Assembly: GCA_947503345.1 (NCBI GenBank)
Contig: CANNCW010000002.1
Location: 248,001-312,000 of the forward strand
Direction: 5' to 3'
DNA from: an uncultured Kangiella sp.
Lineage (GTDB): Bacteria > Pseudomonadota > Gammaproteobacteria > Enterobacterales > Kangiellaceae
Length of the DNA stretch: 64,000 nucleotides
In this document: in pieces, positions 12,019 through 22,009 of the stretch
How positions within the stretch are numbered: the first letter of the stretch is position 1
Layout of the letters: each line of letters opens with the position of its first letter
Made by a program: the position numbers and the translations under genes
Notes under the pieces: model-generated
The model's database searches: none
The model's input: the letters and a program-made list of their open reading frames with translations, nothing else
Told to the model about the DNA's origin: nothing

Positions 12019-14838
12019 TTATAAGCCTAGCGCGTCATTAACGAGCTGTGCTTGTTGTTCGTTATGCAATCCAGCGTAACCAACCGCAGGAGCTGCAGAT
12101 GCTGTACGTCCTGCAAAAGCTACGCGATGTGTTGCATCAATCTTCATAACTGCATCGTCTAAGTTATGACGAGTGCAATACCAAGCGCCTTGATTTTGAG
12201 GCTCTTCTTGGCACCAGATGAACTCTTTAGCATTTTTGTATTGAGCTAAAATCGCTTCTACTTCGTCATGTGGGAATGGGTACAGTTGCTCAATACGAAT
12301 AATTGCAACCCTTTCCAATTTTTCTGCCCGACGTTTTTCCAGCAAGTCATAATAAACTTTACCAGAACACATCACAACGCGAGTCACCTTGTCAGCTTTT
12401 AATGCATCAATCTCAGGGATCGCATTATGGAATTTACCATCAGTTAAATCGCTAATATCCGAAACCGCTAACTTATGACGTAACAAACTCTTTGGCGTCA
12501 TTACAATCAATGGCTTTCTTAACGGACGGATCATCTGACGACGGATCATATGGAACGCTTGCGCGGGTGTCGATGGCACTAACACTTGAATATTATGCTC
12601 TGCCGCTAATTGCAAGAAACGCTCTAATCGCGCTGAACTATGCTCAGGACCTTGGCCTTCGTAACCGTGCGGTAAGAACATTGAAAGGCCCGATAAACGC
12701 GCCCACTTTTGTTCGCCAGAACTAATAAACTGATCAATAACCACTTGGGCGCCATTAACGAAGTCACCAAACTGTGCTTCCCAAATCACCATTGAGCGTG
12801 GTTCATTGGTCGAGTAACCATATTCAAATGCCAACACTGCTTCTTCTGAAAGAACCGAATCAATCACTTCAAAGTTTGGTTGATCTTCTTTGATATTTTG
12901 CAATGGTACATACACTTCAGCATCGTTTTGATCGTGCAAAACTGCATGGCGATGGAAGAAGGTTCCGCGACCAGAATCTTGGCCACATAAACGTACTTCA
13001 TAACCATCGTTTAACAAACCTGCATAAGCCATGGTTTCCGCAAAACCCCAGTCCATAGCAATTTCGCCATTGGCCATTTTCTTACGCTCGCCCATTAATT
13101 TCTTAACGCGCGATTGCAATGGATGATCTTCAGGGTAATGGCAAATACGTTCAGCTAACTTTTCAAAATCAGCTTTCGAAATGTTGGTATCGGCAGGCGA
13201 TTCCCAAGTTTGATTTAGATACGGTGACCAATCAACATTGAACTCATGTTCTTGCACTGGCAATAAGCTTTTAACCGTGCTTTCGCCATTATCAAGCGAA
13301 TTACGATAATCATCTAATACCGCTTTAGTTTTAGCTGCATCGAATACATTACGTGCAATCAAACTGTCTTCGTACAGTTTACGCGGCGTAGGATGCTTCT
13401 TGATTTTTTGGTACATCAAAGGCTGAGTCGCATTCGGCTCATCCGCTTCATTGTGGCCATGACGACGGTAACAAACTAAATCAATCACCACGTCTTTCTT
13501 AAATTTATTCCTAAACTCCAATGCCAAACGTGTAACAAATAACACAGCTTCAGGATCATCACCATTAACGTGGAAAATTGGCGCTTCAACCATTTTTGCA
13601 ACGTCAGTACAGTAAGCCGTAGAACGCACATCAGTTGGCTTAGAGGTGGTAAAGCCTACTTGATTATTAATTACGATATGAACCGAGCCACCCACTTCAA
13701 AACCGCGCGCTTGAGACATGTTAAATGTCTCCATTACTACGCCTTGACCAGTGAAAGCTGAGTCACCGTGAATTAATACCGGTAACACTTGATCATGGTT
13801 AGTATCGTTACGACGTTCTTGACGCGCACGAACCGAGCCAATCACCACAGGGCTTACGATTTCTAAATGCGATGGATTAAAGGCTAATGCTAAGTGTACG
13901 GCTCCGCCATCTGTTTCAATATCTGACGAATAACCCATATGGTATTTAACATCACCAGTAGTACCGACAACATCGCTATTACCGGCAAATTCATCAAACA
14001 AAATGCTTGGGTTTTTGCCCATAACGTTTACTAAAACGTTTAAGCGACCACGGTGTGCCATACCGATCACAATCTCTTTGGCGCCTGCGACACCAGCTTG
14101 ATTGATCATATCACGCATCATTGGAACTAAGCTGTCGCCACCTTCTAGTGAGAAACGCTTAGCACCTGGAAACTTTGCACCTAAATATTTTTCTAAGCCT
14201 TCTGCTGCTGATAAACCTTCAAGAATTTTTTCCTGAGTTTCAGCTCTAAAAGCGTGTGAAGAGTTAACCGCTTCTAATTTTTCTTGGATCCAGCGACGCT
14301 CGTCTAATGAATTCATGTGTAAGAATTCTGCGCCAATGGAGCTTGAATAGGTGGTTTGTAGACGGTTTAGAATTTCTGATAAGGGTTGTTCATCAGGCCC
14401 TGCTAAATTGCCTACGGAAAAATTGGTGTTTAAATCTGAATCTGAAAGTTCGAAACTTTCTAAAGATAAATCCGTTGGATATGGATGTTGCCACATGCCT
14501 AAGGGATCAATTTTGGCATGATGATGACCACGCGCACGATAAGATTCAATCATATGTAGAACCTTAACTTGCTTAGGATCGGCTGCTAATGAACCAGAAC
14601 CCTGTGAGAAAGCAATCTTTTGGCGGTTTAGACCGATTTGGCGGAAATGTTCACGAATGGCTCCGTGCCCTACTTCCTGCTTCTCATTTACTTTAGAGTA
14701 TTCGTCAAATTTAGCTCTCCAATCAGCATCAACTGATTGAGGATCTTGCAAATACTGCTCGTATAATTCTTCTAAATAGGCCGCGCTTCCACCTGAAAGG
14801 TAGGCGCTTTCGAACATCGCCTCTAACCCATTTTTCAT
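12019..14838 (-). CDS. sucA: 2-oxoglutarate dehydrogenase E1
   Basis: The 939-residue thiamine-diphosphate-dependent E1 decarboxylates 2-oxoglutarate and passes the succinyl group to the SucB lipoyl domain. It begins with the family's SAYLSGGSAAYLEELYEQYL region that binds E2, has the AHRGRLNVLVNV and GDSAFTGQGVVMETFNMS cofactor regions and the C-terminal FIWCQEEPQNQGAW segment. Length is normal (E. coli 933). The ATG at 14838 fits the known N-terminus. It follows sdhB after 164 bases holding a hairpin and precedes sucB by 55 bases. Confidence 0.97.
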   Translation of the reverse strand: MKNGLEAMFESAYLSGGSAAYLEELYEQYLQDPQSVDADWRAKFDEYSKVNEKQEVGHGAIREHFRQIGLNRQKIAFSQGSGSLAADPKQVKVLHMIESYRARGHHHAKIDPLGMWQHPYPTDLSLESFELSDSDLNTNFSVGNLAGPDEQPLSEILNRLQTTYSSSIGAEFLHMNSLDERRWIQEKLEAVNSSHAFRAETQEKILEGLSAAEGLEKYLGAKFPGAKRFSLEGGDSLVPMMRDMINQAGVAGAKEIVIGMAHRGRLNVLVNVMGKNPSILFDEFAGNSDVVGTTGDVKYHMGYSSDIETDGGAVHLALAFNPSHLEIVSPVVIGSVRARQERRNDTNHDQVLPVLIHGDSAFTGQGVVMETFNMSQARGFEVGGSVHIVINNQVGFTTSKPTDVRSTAYCTDVAKMVEAPIFHVNGDDPEAVLFVTRLALEFRNKFKKDVVIDLVCYRRHGHNEADEPNATQPLMYQKIKKHPTPRKLYEDSLIARNVFDAAKTKAVLDDYRNSLDNGESTVKSLLPVQEHEFNVDWSPYLNQTWESPADTNISKADFEKLAERICHYPEDHPLQSRVKKLMGERKKMANGEIAMDWGFAETMAYAGLLNDGYEVRLCGQDSGRGTFFHRHAVLHDQNDAEVYVPLQNIKEDQPNFEVIDSVLSEEAVLAFEYGYSTNEPRSMVIWEAQFGDFVNGAQVVIDQFISSGEQKWARLSGLSMFLPHGYEGQGPEHSSARLERFLQLAAEHNIQVLVPSTPAQAFHMIRRQMIRPLRKPLIVMTPKSLLRHKLAVSDISDLTDGKFHNAIPEIDALKADKVTRVVMCSGKVYYDLLEKRRAEKLERVAIIRIEQLYPFPHDEVEAILAQYKNAKEFIWCQEEPQNQGAWYCTRHNLDDAVMKIDATHRVAFAGRTASAAPAVGYAGLHNEQQAQLVNDALGL

Positions 14839-14939
14839 TGTAAGGTAATACCTTTAATAATTAATTGTTCTGCTTAATTGGTCAGCAGATGATCCAAGTC
14901 GCATATGATAACCAATTTTTGCTCGTCTTAACACAGTAA

Positions 14940-14965
14940 AAGCCCTTTTAATTGTAAAAGGGCTT
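14940..14965 (-). terminator. Hairpin between sdhB and sucA
   Basis: An 11-bp perfect stem AAGCCCTTTTA/TAAAAGGGCTT around a four-base loop. The T tract after it on the minus strand is only three long, so it may be a leaky terminator or an RNA-processing and stability hairpin between the sdh and suc parts. Its core is nearly the same as that of the final terminator at 8559-8582. Confidence 0.6.
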
Positions 14966-15002
14966 CTTTAAGTTTGATGTATAACTTATTGTTCTATATA
15001 AG

Positions 15003-15701
15003 TTATACGCCATTCTTGAGTAACATCGAACGAATATGACCAATTGCTTGGGTCGGATTCAAGCCTTTCGGACAAACATCCACACAGTTCATAATGCCAC
15101 GACAACGGAATACGCTATAAGCATCATCCAAATCCGCTAAACGCTCATCCGTCTGAGTATCACGGCTATCGATTAAGAAACGATACGCCTGTAATAAACC
15201 TGATGGACCTACAAACTTGTCTGGATTCCACCAGAATGACGGGCAAGAGGTTGAACAACAAGCACATAAAATACACTCGTATAAGCCATCTAACTTTGCA
15301 CGCTCTTCTGGAGATTGAAGACGCTCTTTCGCAGGTGGCTCATCATTAGCAATCAAGAAAGGCTTAATTTTCTCGTATTGCTTATAGAATTGCGCCATAT
15401 CAACGACTAAGTCACGAATAACTGGCAAACCAGGTAATGGGCGCACTACCACTGGTGATTTCAAGCTTGAAAGAGGCGTGATACACGCTAAGCCATTCTT
15501 GCCATTGATGCTAAAGCCATCAGAACCACAAACACCTTCTCGACAGGAACGACGAAAAGCTAAAGTAGCATCTTGGTCTTTTAATGCTAATAACGCATCA
15601 AGTAGCATCATGTCTGAGCCTTCAGGAATATCCAGATCAAACTCTTGCATGTAGGGCTTTTTATCGGTTTCAGGGTTGTAACGGTAAATACTAAATTTCA
15701 T
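15003..15701 (-). CDS. sdhB: Succinate dehydrogenase iron-sulfur subunit
   Basis: The 232-residue subunit carries electrons from SdhA flavin to quinone. The N-terminal ferredoxin domain has the [2Fe-2S] ligands Cys53, Cys58, Asp61 and Cys73 (SCREGVCGSDG and GLAC); Asp in the third place is also seen in E. coli. The C-terminal domain has CILCACCSTSCP and CRGIMNCVDVCPKG for the [4Fe-4S] and [3Fe-4S] clusters. It follows sdhA after 15 bases. Confidence 0.98.
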   Translation of the reverse strand: MKFSIYRYNPETDKKPYMQEFDLDIPEGSDMMLLDALLALKDQDATLAFRRSCREGVCGSDGFSINGKNGLACITPLSSLKSPVVVRPLPGLPVIRDLVVDMAQFYKQYEKIKPFLIANDEPPAKERLQSPEERAKLDGLYECILCACCSTSCPSFWWNPDKFVGPSGLLQAYRFLIDSRDTQTDERLADLDDAYSVFRCRGIMNCVDVCPKGLNPTQAIGHIRSMLLKNGV

Positions 15702-15716
15702 GTCATCAATCCCCTA

Positions 15717-17492
15717 TTAATAAGTACGCGCTTTCGGTGGGAAAGCATCAACTTTTTCTGGTTGCATATTCACATCGCGCTTACCCATTGCTTCTGTTTC
15801 AGGGTAATAAACTGAGTGAACAAGCCAATTTTCATCATCACGCTCTGGGAAATCTTCTCGTGAATGAGCACCACGTGACTCAGTACGGTATTCAGCCGCC
15901 ATCGCTGTTGCGTAAGCCACTTCCATTAAATTCTCAAGCTCTAAACACTCAATACGCTCAGTATTGAAAGCCTTTGATTTGTCTTTAAGGTAAGCATTTT
16001 TAAGACGTACACGTAATGCTTTAACTTTCGCCAAACCTTCTTTCATCAATTCGCCAGTACGGAATACGCCGAAGTGATTTTGCATGGTGTTTTGTAATTC
16101 TTTACGTAACTCAACAGGATCTTCAGCATCTTTATCATCCACAGAAGAGTTATCCCAACGGTTATATCGTGCCATTGCTTTTTCTGCATCTGAATCTGAC
16201 AGTTCAGAAAAAGTTAAACCTTCACGTAAAGATTCTTCTAAGTGCATACCCGCCGCACGGCCAAACACCACTAAATCTAATAATGAGTTACCACCAAGAC
16301 GGTTAGCGCCGTGTACTGATACACAAGCAACCTCACCCACCGCGTAGAAACCTTTAACAATGTTTTCAGTGCCGTCTGGATTGCGATCAATAACTTGACC
16401 GAATTTATTAGTAGGAATACCACCCATCATATAGTGACAAGTTGGTACTACTGGAATTGGTTCTTTTACTGGATCAACGTGACCGAAAGTACGAGCTAAT
16501 TCCAAAATACCTGGTAAACGCTTGTTAAGAACTTCCTCACCTAAGTGATCAAGTTTTAACATTACGTGATCGCCATCAGGACCACAGCCGTTACCTGCAA
16601 GAATTTCTTTTGTCATAGAACGAGCTACAACGTCACGCGAAGCCAAATCTTTCGCATTAGGAGCGTAACGCTCCATGAAGCGCTCGCCATCTTTATTAAT
16701 TAGATAGCCACCTTCACCACGACAACCTTCAGTAACCAATACACCAGCGCCAGCAATACCCGTTGGGTGGAACTGCCACATTTCGATGTCTTGTACTGGA
16801 AGACCTGCACGAAGCGCCATACCAACACCGTCACCAGTATTAATGAGTGCGTTAGTGGTTGATGCGTAAATACGACCTGAACCACCTGTAGCGAAAACCG
16901 TTGCACGCGACTTGAACATAGCGATCTCACCAGTTTCAATCGACATAGCCGTTACGCCACAAACGTCACCGTCTTCATTACGAATCAAGTCCATTGCGTA
17001 CCACTCGTTAAAGAACTGAGTGTTCGCCGCTAAGTTCGCTTGATATAAAGTATGCAATAAAGCATGGCCCGTACGGTCTGCCGCTGCCGCTGTACGCGCT
17101 GCTTGCTCACCGCCGAATTCTTTAGATTGACCGCCGAAGGGCCTTTGGTAAATCTTGCCGTTATCTAAACGTGAAAATGGTAACCCCATATGCTCAAGTT
17201 CATAAACCGCGGCAGGACCCGATTCACACATATACTCGATAGCGTCTTGGTCACCAATATAATCAGAACCTTTAACCGTATCGTACATGTGCCAGCGCCA
17301 ATCATCGTCATGGCTATTACCTAAAGCAACGGTAATACCACCCTGCGCGGATACAGTGTGAGAACGAGTTGGGAAAACTTTTGAAATCAAAGCGACCTTT
17401 TGACCGCTTTTTGCCAGTTGTAACGAAGCACGCATACCTGCGCCACCGCCACCTACGATTACGGCATCAAATGTATAAGTTGGAATAGACAT
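15717..17492 (-). CDS. sdhA: Succinate dehydrogenase flavoprotein subunit
   Basis: The 591-residue catalytic subunit oxidises succinate to fumarate. The dinucleotide-binding [14 protein letters not shown] region is at about residues 14-27 and the FAD-linking histidine is His45 in [10 protein letters not shown]. The [21 protein letters not shown] active-site region is present (cut here as HPTGIAGAG and EGCRGEGG), as is [18 protein letters not shown]. It is three bases from sdhD and 15 from sdhB, so all four sdh genes form one tight operon. Length agrees with E. coli SdhA (588). Confidence 0.98.
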   Translation of the reverse strand: MSIPTYTFDAVIVGGGGAGMRASLQLAKSGQKVALISKVFPTRSHTVSAQGGITVALGNSHDDDWRWHMYDTVKGSDYIGDQDAIEYMCESGPAAVYELEHMGLPFSRLDNGKIYQRPFGGQSKEFGGEQAARTAAAADRTGHALLHTLYQANLAANTQFFNEWYAMDLIRNEDGDVCGVTAMSIETGEIAMFKSRATVFATGGSGRIYASTTNALINTGDGVGMALRAGLPVQDIEMWQFHPTGIAGAGVLVTEGCRGEGGYLINKDGERFMERYAPNAKDLASRDVVARSMTKEILAGNGCGPDGDHVMLKLDHLGEEVLNKRLPGILELARTFGHVDPVKEPIPVVPTCHYMMGGIPTNKFGQVIDRNPDGTENIVKGFYAVGEVACVSVHGANRLGGNSLLDLVVFGRAAGMHLEESLREGLTFSELSDSDAEKAMARYNRWDNSSVDDKDAEDPVELRKELQNTMQNHFGVFRTGELMKEGLAKVKALRVRLKNAYLKDKSKAFNTERIECLELENLMEVAYATAMAAEYRTESRGAHSREDFPERDDENWLVHSVYYPETEAMGKRDVNMQPEKVDAFPPKARTY

Positions 17493-17495
17493 TGA

Positions 17496-17843
17496 TTAAA
17501 TGCTCCACAAAATTTGAATGCCCCAAATCATCAAGGCAAGACACATAACAATTACAATCGCTTGGAAAATCATACGAATAGCCAATTTAGGCATATAATC
17601 CGTGGAAACAATCCACAAACCGATCCAAGCGTGCATCACTACTGACCCCAAAGCCAATAGCGAGAAAACTTTCATAAAGGTGCTAGCGAACAATTCTTGC
17701 CACGCAGCAAAATTCAAATCGCCAGTACAAATAACGAAATACGCAAGATAAAGCGTATAAGCCAACATGATAACCGCTGACAAACGCTGGATAATCCAAT
17801 CGTGTAAGCCTGAACGGCCTAAACTAGTCACTGTTGCTACCAT
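17496..17843 (-). CDS. sdhD: Succinate dehydrogenase membrane anchor SdhD
   Basis: A 115-residue three-helix membrane subunit, the same length as in E. coli. It begins MVATVTSLGRSGLHDWIIQR and contains VVMHAWIGLWIVSTDY; the His in HAWIG is the position of the axial heme b ligand of E. coli SdhD. Two ATG codons lie six bases apart; AGGAG stands seven bases before the one at 17843 but only one base before that at 17849, so 17843 is used. It overlaps the end of sdhC by seven bases. Confidence 0.93.
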   Translation of the reverse strand: MVATVTSLGRSGLHDWIIQRLSAVIMLAYTLYLAYFVICTGDLNFAAWQELFASTFMKVFSLLALGSVVMHAWIGLWIVSTDYMPKLAIRMIFQAIVIVMCLALMIWGIQILWSI

Positions 17844-18211
17844 ACCCATACTCCTAATACGATTGCCACGATGGCTGAAAGGACTAACACAATCCAAGCA
17901 CCGCGCTTACCGCCTTCTAATGACTCACCAATGCCCGCATCCATAAACAAGTGACGAACACCCGCAATGATATGGAAAGCTAAAGCGGTCAATACTGCCC
18001 ATAATACAAACTGACAAATGAAGTTATTGTTCAGACTGTCTTGTAATTCGGCAAAACCAGCAGGGTTAAAAGATTTTTGCAAAGCCCAAAGGATAATCGG
18101 GATTGCGATGAACAGAACAACACCTGTGATTCGGTGCAAAATCGAAGAAATTGCCGTCACAGGGAATCTTACGGTCATAAGATTCAAGTTTTTAGGTCTA
18201 TTTTGATTCAC
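17837..18211 (-). CDS. sdhC: Succinate dehydrogenase cytochrome b556 subunit SdhC
   Basis: The 124-residue subunit opens with NQNRPKNLNLMTVRFPVTAISSILHRITG, whose RPKNLNL and SILHRITGV parts are family marks, and has three transmembrane helices. The HIIAGVRHLFMD segment in helix 2 holds the expected heme-ligand histidine. With SdhD it binds heme b and ubiquinone and anchors SdhAB to the inner membrane. It is the first gene of the sdhCDAB-sucABCD block; a good sigma-70 promoter lies about 170 bases upstream. Confidence 0.95.
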   Translation of the reverse strand: MNQNRPKNLNLMTVRFPVTAISSILHRITGVVLFIAIPIILWALQKSFNPAGFAELQDSLNNNFICQFVLWAVLTALAFHIIAGVRHLFMDAGIGESLEGGKRGAWIVLVLSAIVAIVLGVWVW

Positions 18212-18377
18212 GATTAATATCTACTTAATCATTGCCCAGGTCGTAGGCGTTGCATTTATATTCTCAACAAACTTTGTTTAAATTCAATACTTTAATTAGC
18301 ACCGTTCAACAGCATTTTCGACCTTGATAAATGCAGTTTGAGAGAAGTCCCCAGTGATACAAACTGATAGGTTGCGA

Positions 18378-18406
18378 ATTATATAAGTGCTTGATGTGGA
18401 TTACAA
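18378..18406 (-). promoter_or_regulatory. Sigma-70 promoter of the sdh-suc operon
   Basis: On the minus strand TTGTAA (18406-18401) and TATAAT (18383-18378) are separated by 17 bases, a near-consensus arrangement. Transcription would start near 18371, leaving about 160 bases of leader before sdhC. Confidence 0.78.
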
Positions 18407-18527
18407 ACAAATCGCTCGAAAAGCCCCACAAATTTAATGGTCTTTCAGAACTTATGGTTATATGCCGTCAAGATTGTTCAAAAAGCAAACAAATATCAAT
18501 TATTCAAACAGTTGTAACAAAAATCAC

Positions 18528-18556
18528 TTAGAAAAATCTTAAAAATTGAGTAGAAT
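18528..18556 (+). promoter_or_regulatory. Candidate gltA promoter
   Basis: TTAGAA (18528-18533) and TAGAAT (18551-18556) are 17 bases apart, about 55 bases before the gltA start. The match is moderate. Confidence 0.4.
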
Positions 18557-18610
18557 GACCAGCTATCTTGGAATTCAACTTCTGTACTTACAAAAGTCTA
18601 AGGAGACTTC

Positions 18611-19900
18611 ATGTCAGATAATACTGCAAAATTAAGCCTACCAAATGGGGAAACTTTGGATCTTAACGTGCTAAGCCCTACGCTTGGTAAAGACGTTATT
18701 GATGTTCGCGCTTTAGGAAAAGCAGGCTATTTCACTTATGACCCAGGTTATGTTTCTACGGGTGCTTGTGAATCTAAAATCACTTTCATTGATGGTGGTA
18801 AAGGCCAATTATTATATAGAGGCTACCCAATTGAGCAGTTAGCAGACGAAGCAACTTTCGAAGAAGTGGCTTACTTGTTATTGAATGGCGAACTTCCAAA
18901 TCAAGAAGAATACGACGCATTTGTGGCCAAAATTAACAACCACACTATGGTTCACACTCAAATGATCAACTTCTTCAACGGTTTCCGTCGTGATGCCCAC
19001 CCAATGGCGATTATGATTGGCGTTGTCGGTGCTTTATCGTCTTTCTATCACGATTCTTTGGATATTAACGATCCACAACACCGTGAAATCAGTGCTATGC
19101 GTTTGATCGCAAAAGTTCCGACTATTGCAGCTATGTGTTACCGCTATTCAACCGGCCATCCGTTTGTTTATCCAAACAATGACAAGAGTATGGCTTGGAA
19201 CTTCTTAAATATGATGTTCAGCCAACCAACTAACGATTGGGAGCCAGATCCAATTCTTGTTGATGCAATGGATAAGATTTTCACGCTTCACGCGGATCAT
19301 GAGCAAAACGCTTCAACTTCGACAGTTCGTTTAGCAGGTTCATCAGGCGCGAATCCATTCGCAGCAATTGCCTCAGGTATCGCTTGTTTATGGGGTCCTG
19401 CGCATGGTGGTGCAAACGAAGCTTGTTTGAACATGCTTCGTGAAATTGGCGATGTTAAAAACATTCCAGAATATATTGCTCGCGCTAAAGATAAGTCAGA
19501 TCCATTCCGCTTAATGGGCTTTGGTCACCGCGTTTATAAAAACTTTGACCCGCGAGCCAAAGTTATGCGCGATTCAGCATATAAAGTTCTTGAGTTATTG
19601 GGCAAGCATGACGACCCTACTTTCAAAGTCGCACTAGAGCTTGAAAAAATTGCTTTAGAAGATCCATACTTCGTTGAAAAGAAACTTTATCCAAACGTAG
19701 ATTTCTACTCAGGCGTGATCTTAGATGCGATTGGTATTCCAACCAATATGTTCACAGTTATCTTCGCACTAGCGCGTACCGTTGGCTGGGTTTCTCAGTG
19801 GAACGAAATGATTGGTGAACCAAACCGTAAAATCGGTCGTCCACGTCAGTTATACACAGGCGAAGGCGAAAGAAACTATGTGGAAATATCTAAGCGTTAA
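18611..19900 (+). CDS. gltA: Citrate synthase, hexameric type II
   Basis: The 429-residue enzyme joins acetyl-CoA and oxaloacetate. Catalytic residues are His265 ([11 protein letters not shown]), His306 ([13 protein letters not shown]) and Asp364 (PNVDFYSG); the [14 protein letters not shown] block at 228-240 is present. Length and the N-terminal beta-rich region match the NADH-sensitive E. coli type. AAGGAG precedes the ATG by seven bases. It is divergent from sdhC and followed by a hairpin terminator, so it is a single-gene unit. Confidence 0.98.
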   Translation: MSDNTAKLSLPNGETLDLNVLSPTLGKDVIDVRALGKAGYFTYDPGYVSTGACESKITFIDGGKGQLLYRGYPIEQLADEATFEEVAYLLLNGELPNQEEYDAFVAKINNHTMVHTQMINFFNGFRRDAHPMAIMIGVVGALSSFYHDSLDINDPQHREISAMRLIAKVPTIAAMCYRYSTGHPFVYPNNDKSMAWNFLNMMFSQPTNDWEPDPILVDAMDKIFTLHADHEQNASTSTVRLAGSSGANPFAAIASGIACLWGPAHGGANEACLNMLREIGDVKNIPEYIARAKDKSDPFRLMGFGHRVYKNFDPRAKVMRDSAYKVLELLGKHDDPTFKVALELEKIALEDPYFVEKKLYPNVDFYSGVILDAIGIPTNMFTVIFALARTVGWVSQWNEMIGEPNRKIGRPRQLYTGEGERNYVEISKR

Positions 19901-19949
19901 TAATTAGCGAAATTTCTGCTGACATTATTTTTATCAAATGTCTATAATC

Positions 19950-19976
19950 AAGGGAACTTAAACGGTTCCCTTTTTT
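19950..19976 (+). terminator. gltA terminator
   Basis: AAGGGAAC (19950-19957) pairs with GTTCCCTT (19965-19972), with a seven-base loop and a run of T residues. It lies about 50 bases after the gltA stop. Confidence 0.88.
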
Positions 19977-20132
19977 ATTGCTTGCTTTAAAGGGAAAACC
20001 TCTTTTTCTAGTCTAAAGCGTCACGAGTGAATAAATTTGTAGGCGAAATGGAAAAAGAAATAAGGATTTTATAAAAATAAATGACGTTTTATTTTTCCAG
20101 TTCAACAACCAAATTTAGAGTGCAGTAGCTTT

Positions 20133-21212
20133 ATGCAGAAAAACGTTAAACCTTGTTATTACAGTGATTACCTACAATTAAATAAATTGCTAGATGCGCA
20201 GCATCCTGAAAGTAAAAACTATGGCGAAGAAGCTCATGATGAAATGCTTTTTATCCTAGTACATCAAGCATATGAATTATGGTTTAAGCAAATCCTGCAT
20301 GAGATTAACGCCATTCTACCAGTGCTTTCACAAAAACAAGTTCCTGAAAAAGCATTAAGCACCATTAACTTGCGCTTAGAGCGCATTCATAAAATTCAAG
20401 AAGTTTTAGTCAACCAAATCGATATCATGGAAACTATGACACCATTGGACTTCTTGGATTTTCGTGACTATTTAATTCCAGCATCAGGTTTTCAATCCAT
20501 TCAATTTAAAGAAATAGAAATAATTCTTGGATTAAAATCAGAATTTAGAATTAATTTCGACAAAGAATCTTTTTATAGTCGCCTAAACGAAAAAGACCGC
20601 AATCATTTAATGGCTTTAGAAGAAGCGCCAAGTTTATACGACGCAGTAGAAAACTGGCTAGCCAGAATGCCCTTCTTAGAATTTGGCGACTTTAACTTCT
20701 GGGAACAGTATCAAGCAGCGGTAAAAATCATGCTTGATAATGATGAAAAAACACTACAAGAAGCTGATTACTTGACTGAAGGCGAGAAACGTTTTCAGTT
20801 AAATGACTTAACCAATACACGCGCCAACTTTGATGCCTTGTTGGATAAAGACAAATATGCAGAGCTAAAACAACAAGGCGTCTTCAGAATGAGCCAAGAA
20901 GCGACCTTGAGCGCTATCTTCATCAATCTCTACCGCGAGCAACCAATGTTAACTGCTCCATTCCGTTTACTTCAAGCATTAGTAGAATTAGACGTAAACT
21001 TCACCCTATGGCGCTCACGCCACGTAGATATGGTGATGCGTATGATTGGTAACAAAATTGGCACCGGTGGCTCCTCAGGCCACGATTATTTACGCCAAAC
21101 CACCATGAATAACAAATTCTTCAGAGACCTAATGAACATCACCACTTTCTTAATTCCGAGATCGGCCTTGCCCGAATTACCGCAAGACGTGATAGATGCA
21201 CTAAATTTTTAG
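20133..21212 (+). CDS. kynA: Tryptophan 2,3-dioxygenase
   Basis: This 359-residue heme enzyme opens the indole ring of L-Trp to N-formylkynurenine. Key blocks: DEMLFILVHQAYELWFKQIL with the distal His of the VHQAYELWFKQ motif, FRDYLIPASGFQS in the substrate pocket, and SRHVDMVMRMIGNKIGTGGS with probable heme-ligand His297. The C-terminal DYLRQTT is also typical. It is longer than compact bacterial forms of about 280-300 residues. No kynurenine formamidase or kynureninase gene is adjacent, so the rest of the pathway must lie elsewhere or the gene serves another purpose. The symbol kynA follows bacterial usage. Confidence 0.95.
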   Translation: MQKNVKPCYYSDYLQLNKLLDAQHPESKNYGEEAHDEMLFILVHQAYELWFKQILHEINAILPVLSQKQVPEKALSTINLRLERIHKIQEVLVNQIDIMETMTPLDFLDFRDYLIPASGFQSIQFKEIEIILGLKSEFRINFDKESFYSRLNEKDRNHLMALEEAPSLYDAVENWLARMPFLEFGDFNFWEQYQAAVKIMLDNDEKTLQEADYLTEGEKRFQLNDLTNTRANFDALLDKDKYAELKQQGVFRMSQEATLSAIFINLYREQPMLTAPFRLLQALVELDVNFTLWRSRHVDMVMRMIGNKIGTGGSSGHDYLRQTTMNNKFFRDLMNITTFLIPRSALPELPQDVIDALNF

Positions 21213-21240
21213 TTTATGACAAGTTAAGTATAAATTTATT

Positions 21241-22008
21241 ATGGATGATTTGATTAATAGCACCGATTTTCAAGCAAAACTTGCAGAGAAAGAAAAAGTT
21301 TTTCGCTTAGAGCATCAAGGTGAAACAGTCTGGTTGAAGAAGGCTGAAAGAAAGCAAAGAAAATTATTATTAAATATGATGGGGCGAATTTCTAGCTGGA
21401 TGGAAGCTCCCTTACTAACTCCTGCAAAAAAGTATGGTCGTCGAGATTCGATTCAATATGAAATAAAGCATATAAAAATGCTCGAGAAAATAAATGTAAG
21501 AGTCCCTAAGGTTCTTGCTAGAGGTGATGAATGGTTAATCCTAAGTGACATGGGAAGTCTTGCATCAAGCTACTTCAAAAATAAGCAACGGACACCTAAA
21601 GAAATAGAATTAGGATACCAGTCAATTTTTAATGAAATAAGCAAACTTCATAAATCTGGCGGTTACTTAAGTCAGGCTTTTGTTAGGAATATCACCTTCT
21701 TAGATAATGATATTTCTAAGGTTGGTTTTATTGATTTTGAGGATAACCCTTTAACCGTGTCTACTGTTGAGGAAGCACAAGCAAAAGATCTATTATATTT
21801 CACGAGTTCGATGGCTCGATTCTTTATCTCTAATGCCGATGCCTTTAAAGACATTACTAATCAATTTGTATCTCAATATGATAAAAACACTATACAGTTA
21901 TTAACAGATACTAGAAGAAAGTTATCTTGGATTCTAAAACTTCCTTATAAAGAAAATCTTGGAAAAGACTATCAAAAGCTAAAATTATTTATAGAGGCAA
22001 TGTCATGA
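21241..22008 (+). CDS. Kinase-fold protein with altered catalytic loop
   Basis: A 255-residue protein with weak resemblance to small BUD32/RIO or lipopolysaccharide-kinase-like proteins. Residues 20-35 (FRLEHQGETVWLKKAE) look like the first strands with the ATP-anchoring Lys, YEIKHIKML (about 78-86) like the helix C region with its Glu, LHKSGGYLSQAFVRNITF (139-156) like the catalytic loop and VGFIDFEDNP (161-170) like the metal-binding DFG. The usual HGD of the loop is not present, although Asn remains. It may be a phosphotransferase or a pseudokinase; the substrate is unknown. It starts 28 bases after the dioxygenase gene and ends one base short of the convergent VOC gene's stop. Confidence 0.6.
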   Translation: MDDLINSTDFQAKLAEKEKVFRLEHQGETVWLKKAERKQRKLLLNMMGRISSWMEAPLLTPAKKYGRRDSIQYEIKHIKMLEKINVRVPKVLARGDEWLILSDMGSLASSYFKNKQRTPKEIELGYQSIFNEISKLHKSGGYLSQAFVRNITFLDNDISKVGFIDFEDNPLTVSTVEEAQAKDLLYFTSSMARFFISNADAFKDITNQFVSQYDKNTIQLLTDTRRKLSWILKLPYKENLGKDYQKLKLFIEAMS

Positions 22009-22009
22009 T

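Larger units (their letters stand above)
18212..18610. other. Divergent control region between sdhC and gltA
   Basis: These 399 bases hold no convincing gene. They contain the sdh promoter (18378-18406, minus strand) and a weaker candidate gltA promoter (18528-18556, plus strand) with about 120 bases between them, enough for shared regulators. The sdh mRNA would have a leader of about 160 bases. I cannot assign CRP or ArcA sites by eye. Confidence 0.7.
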
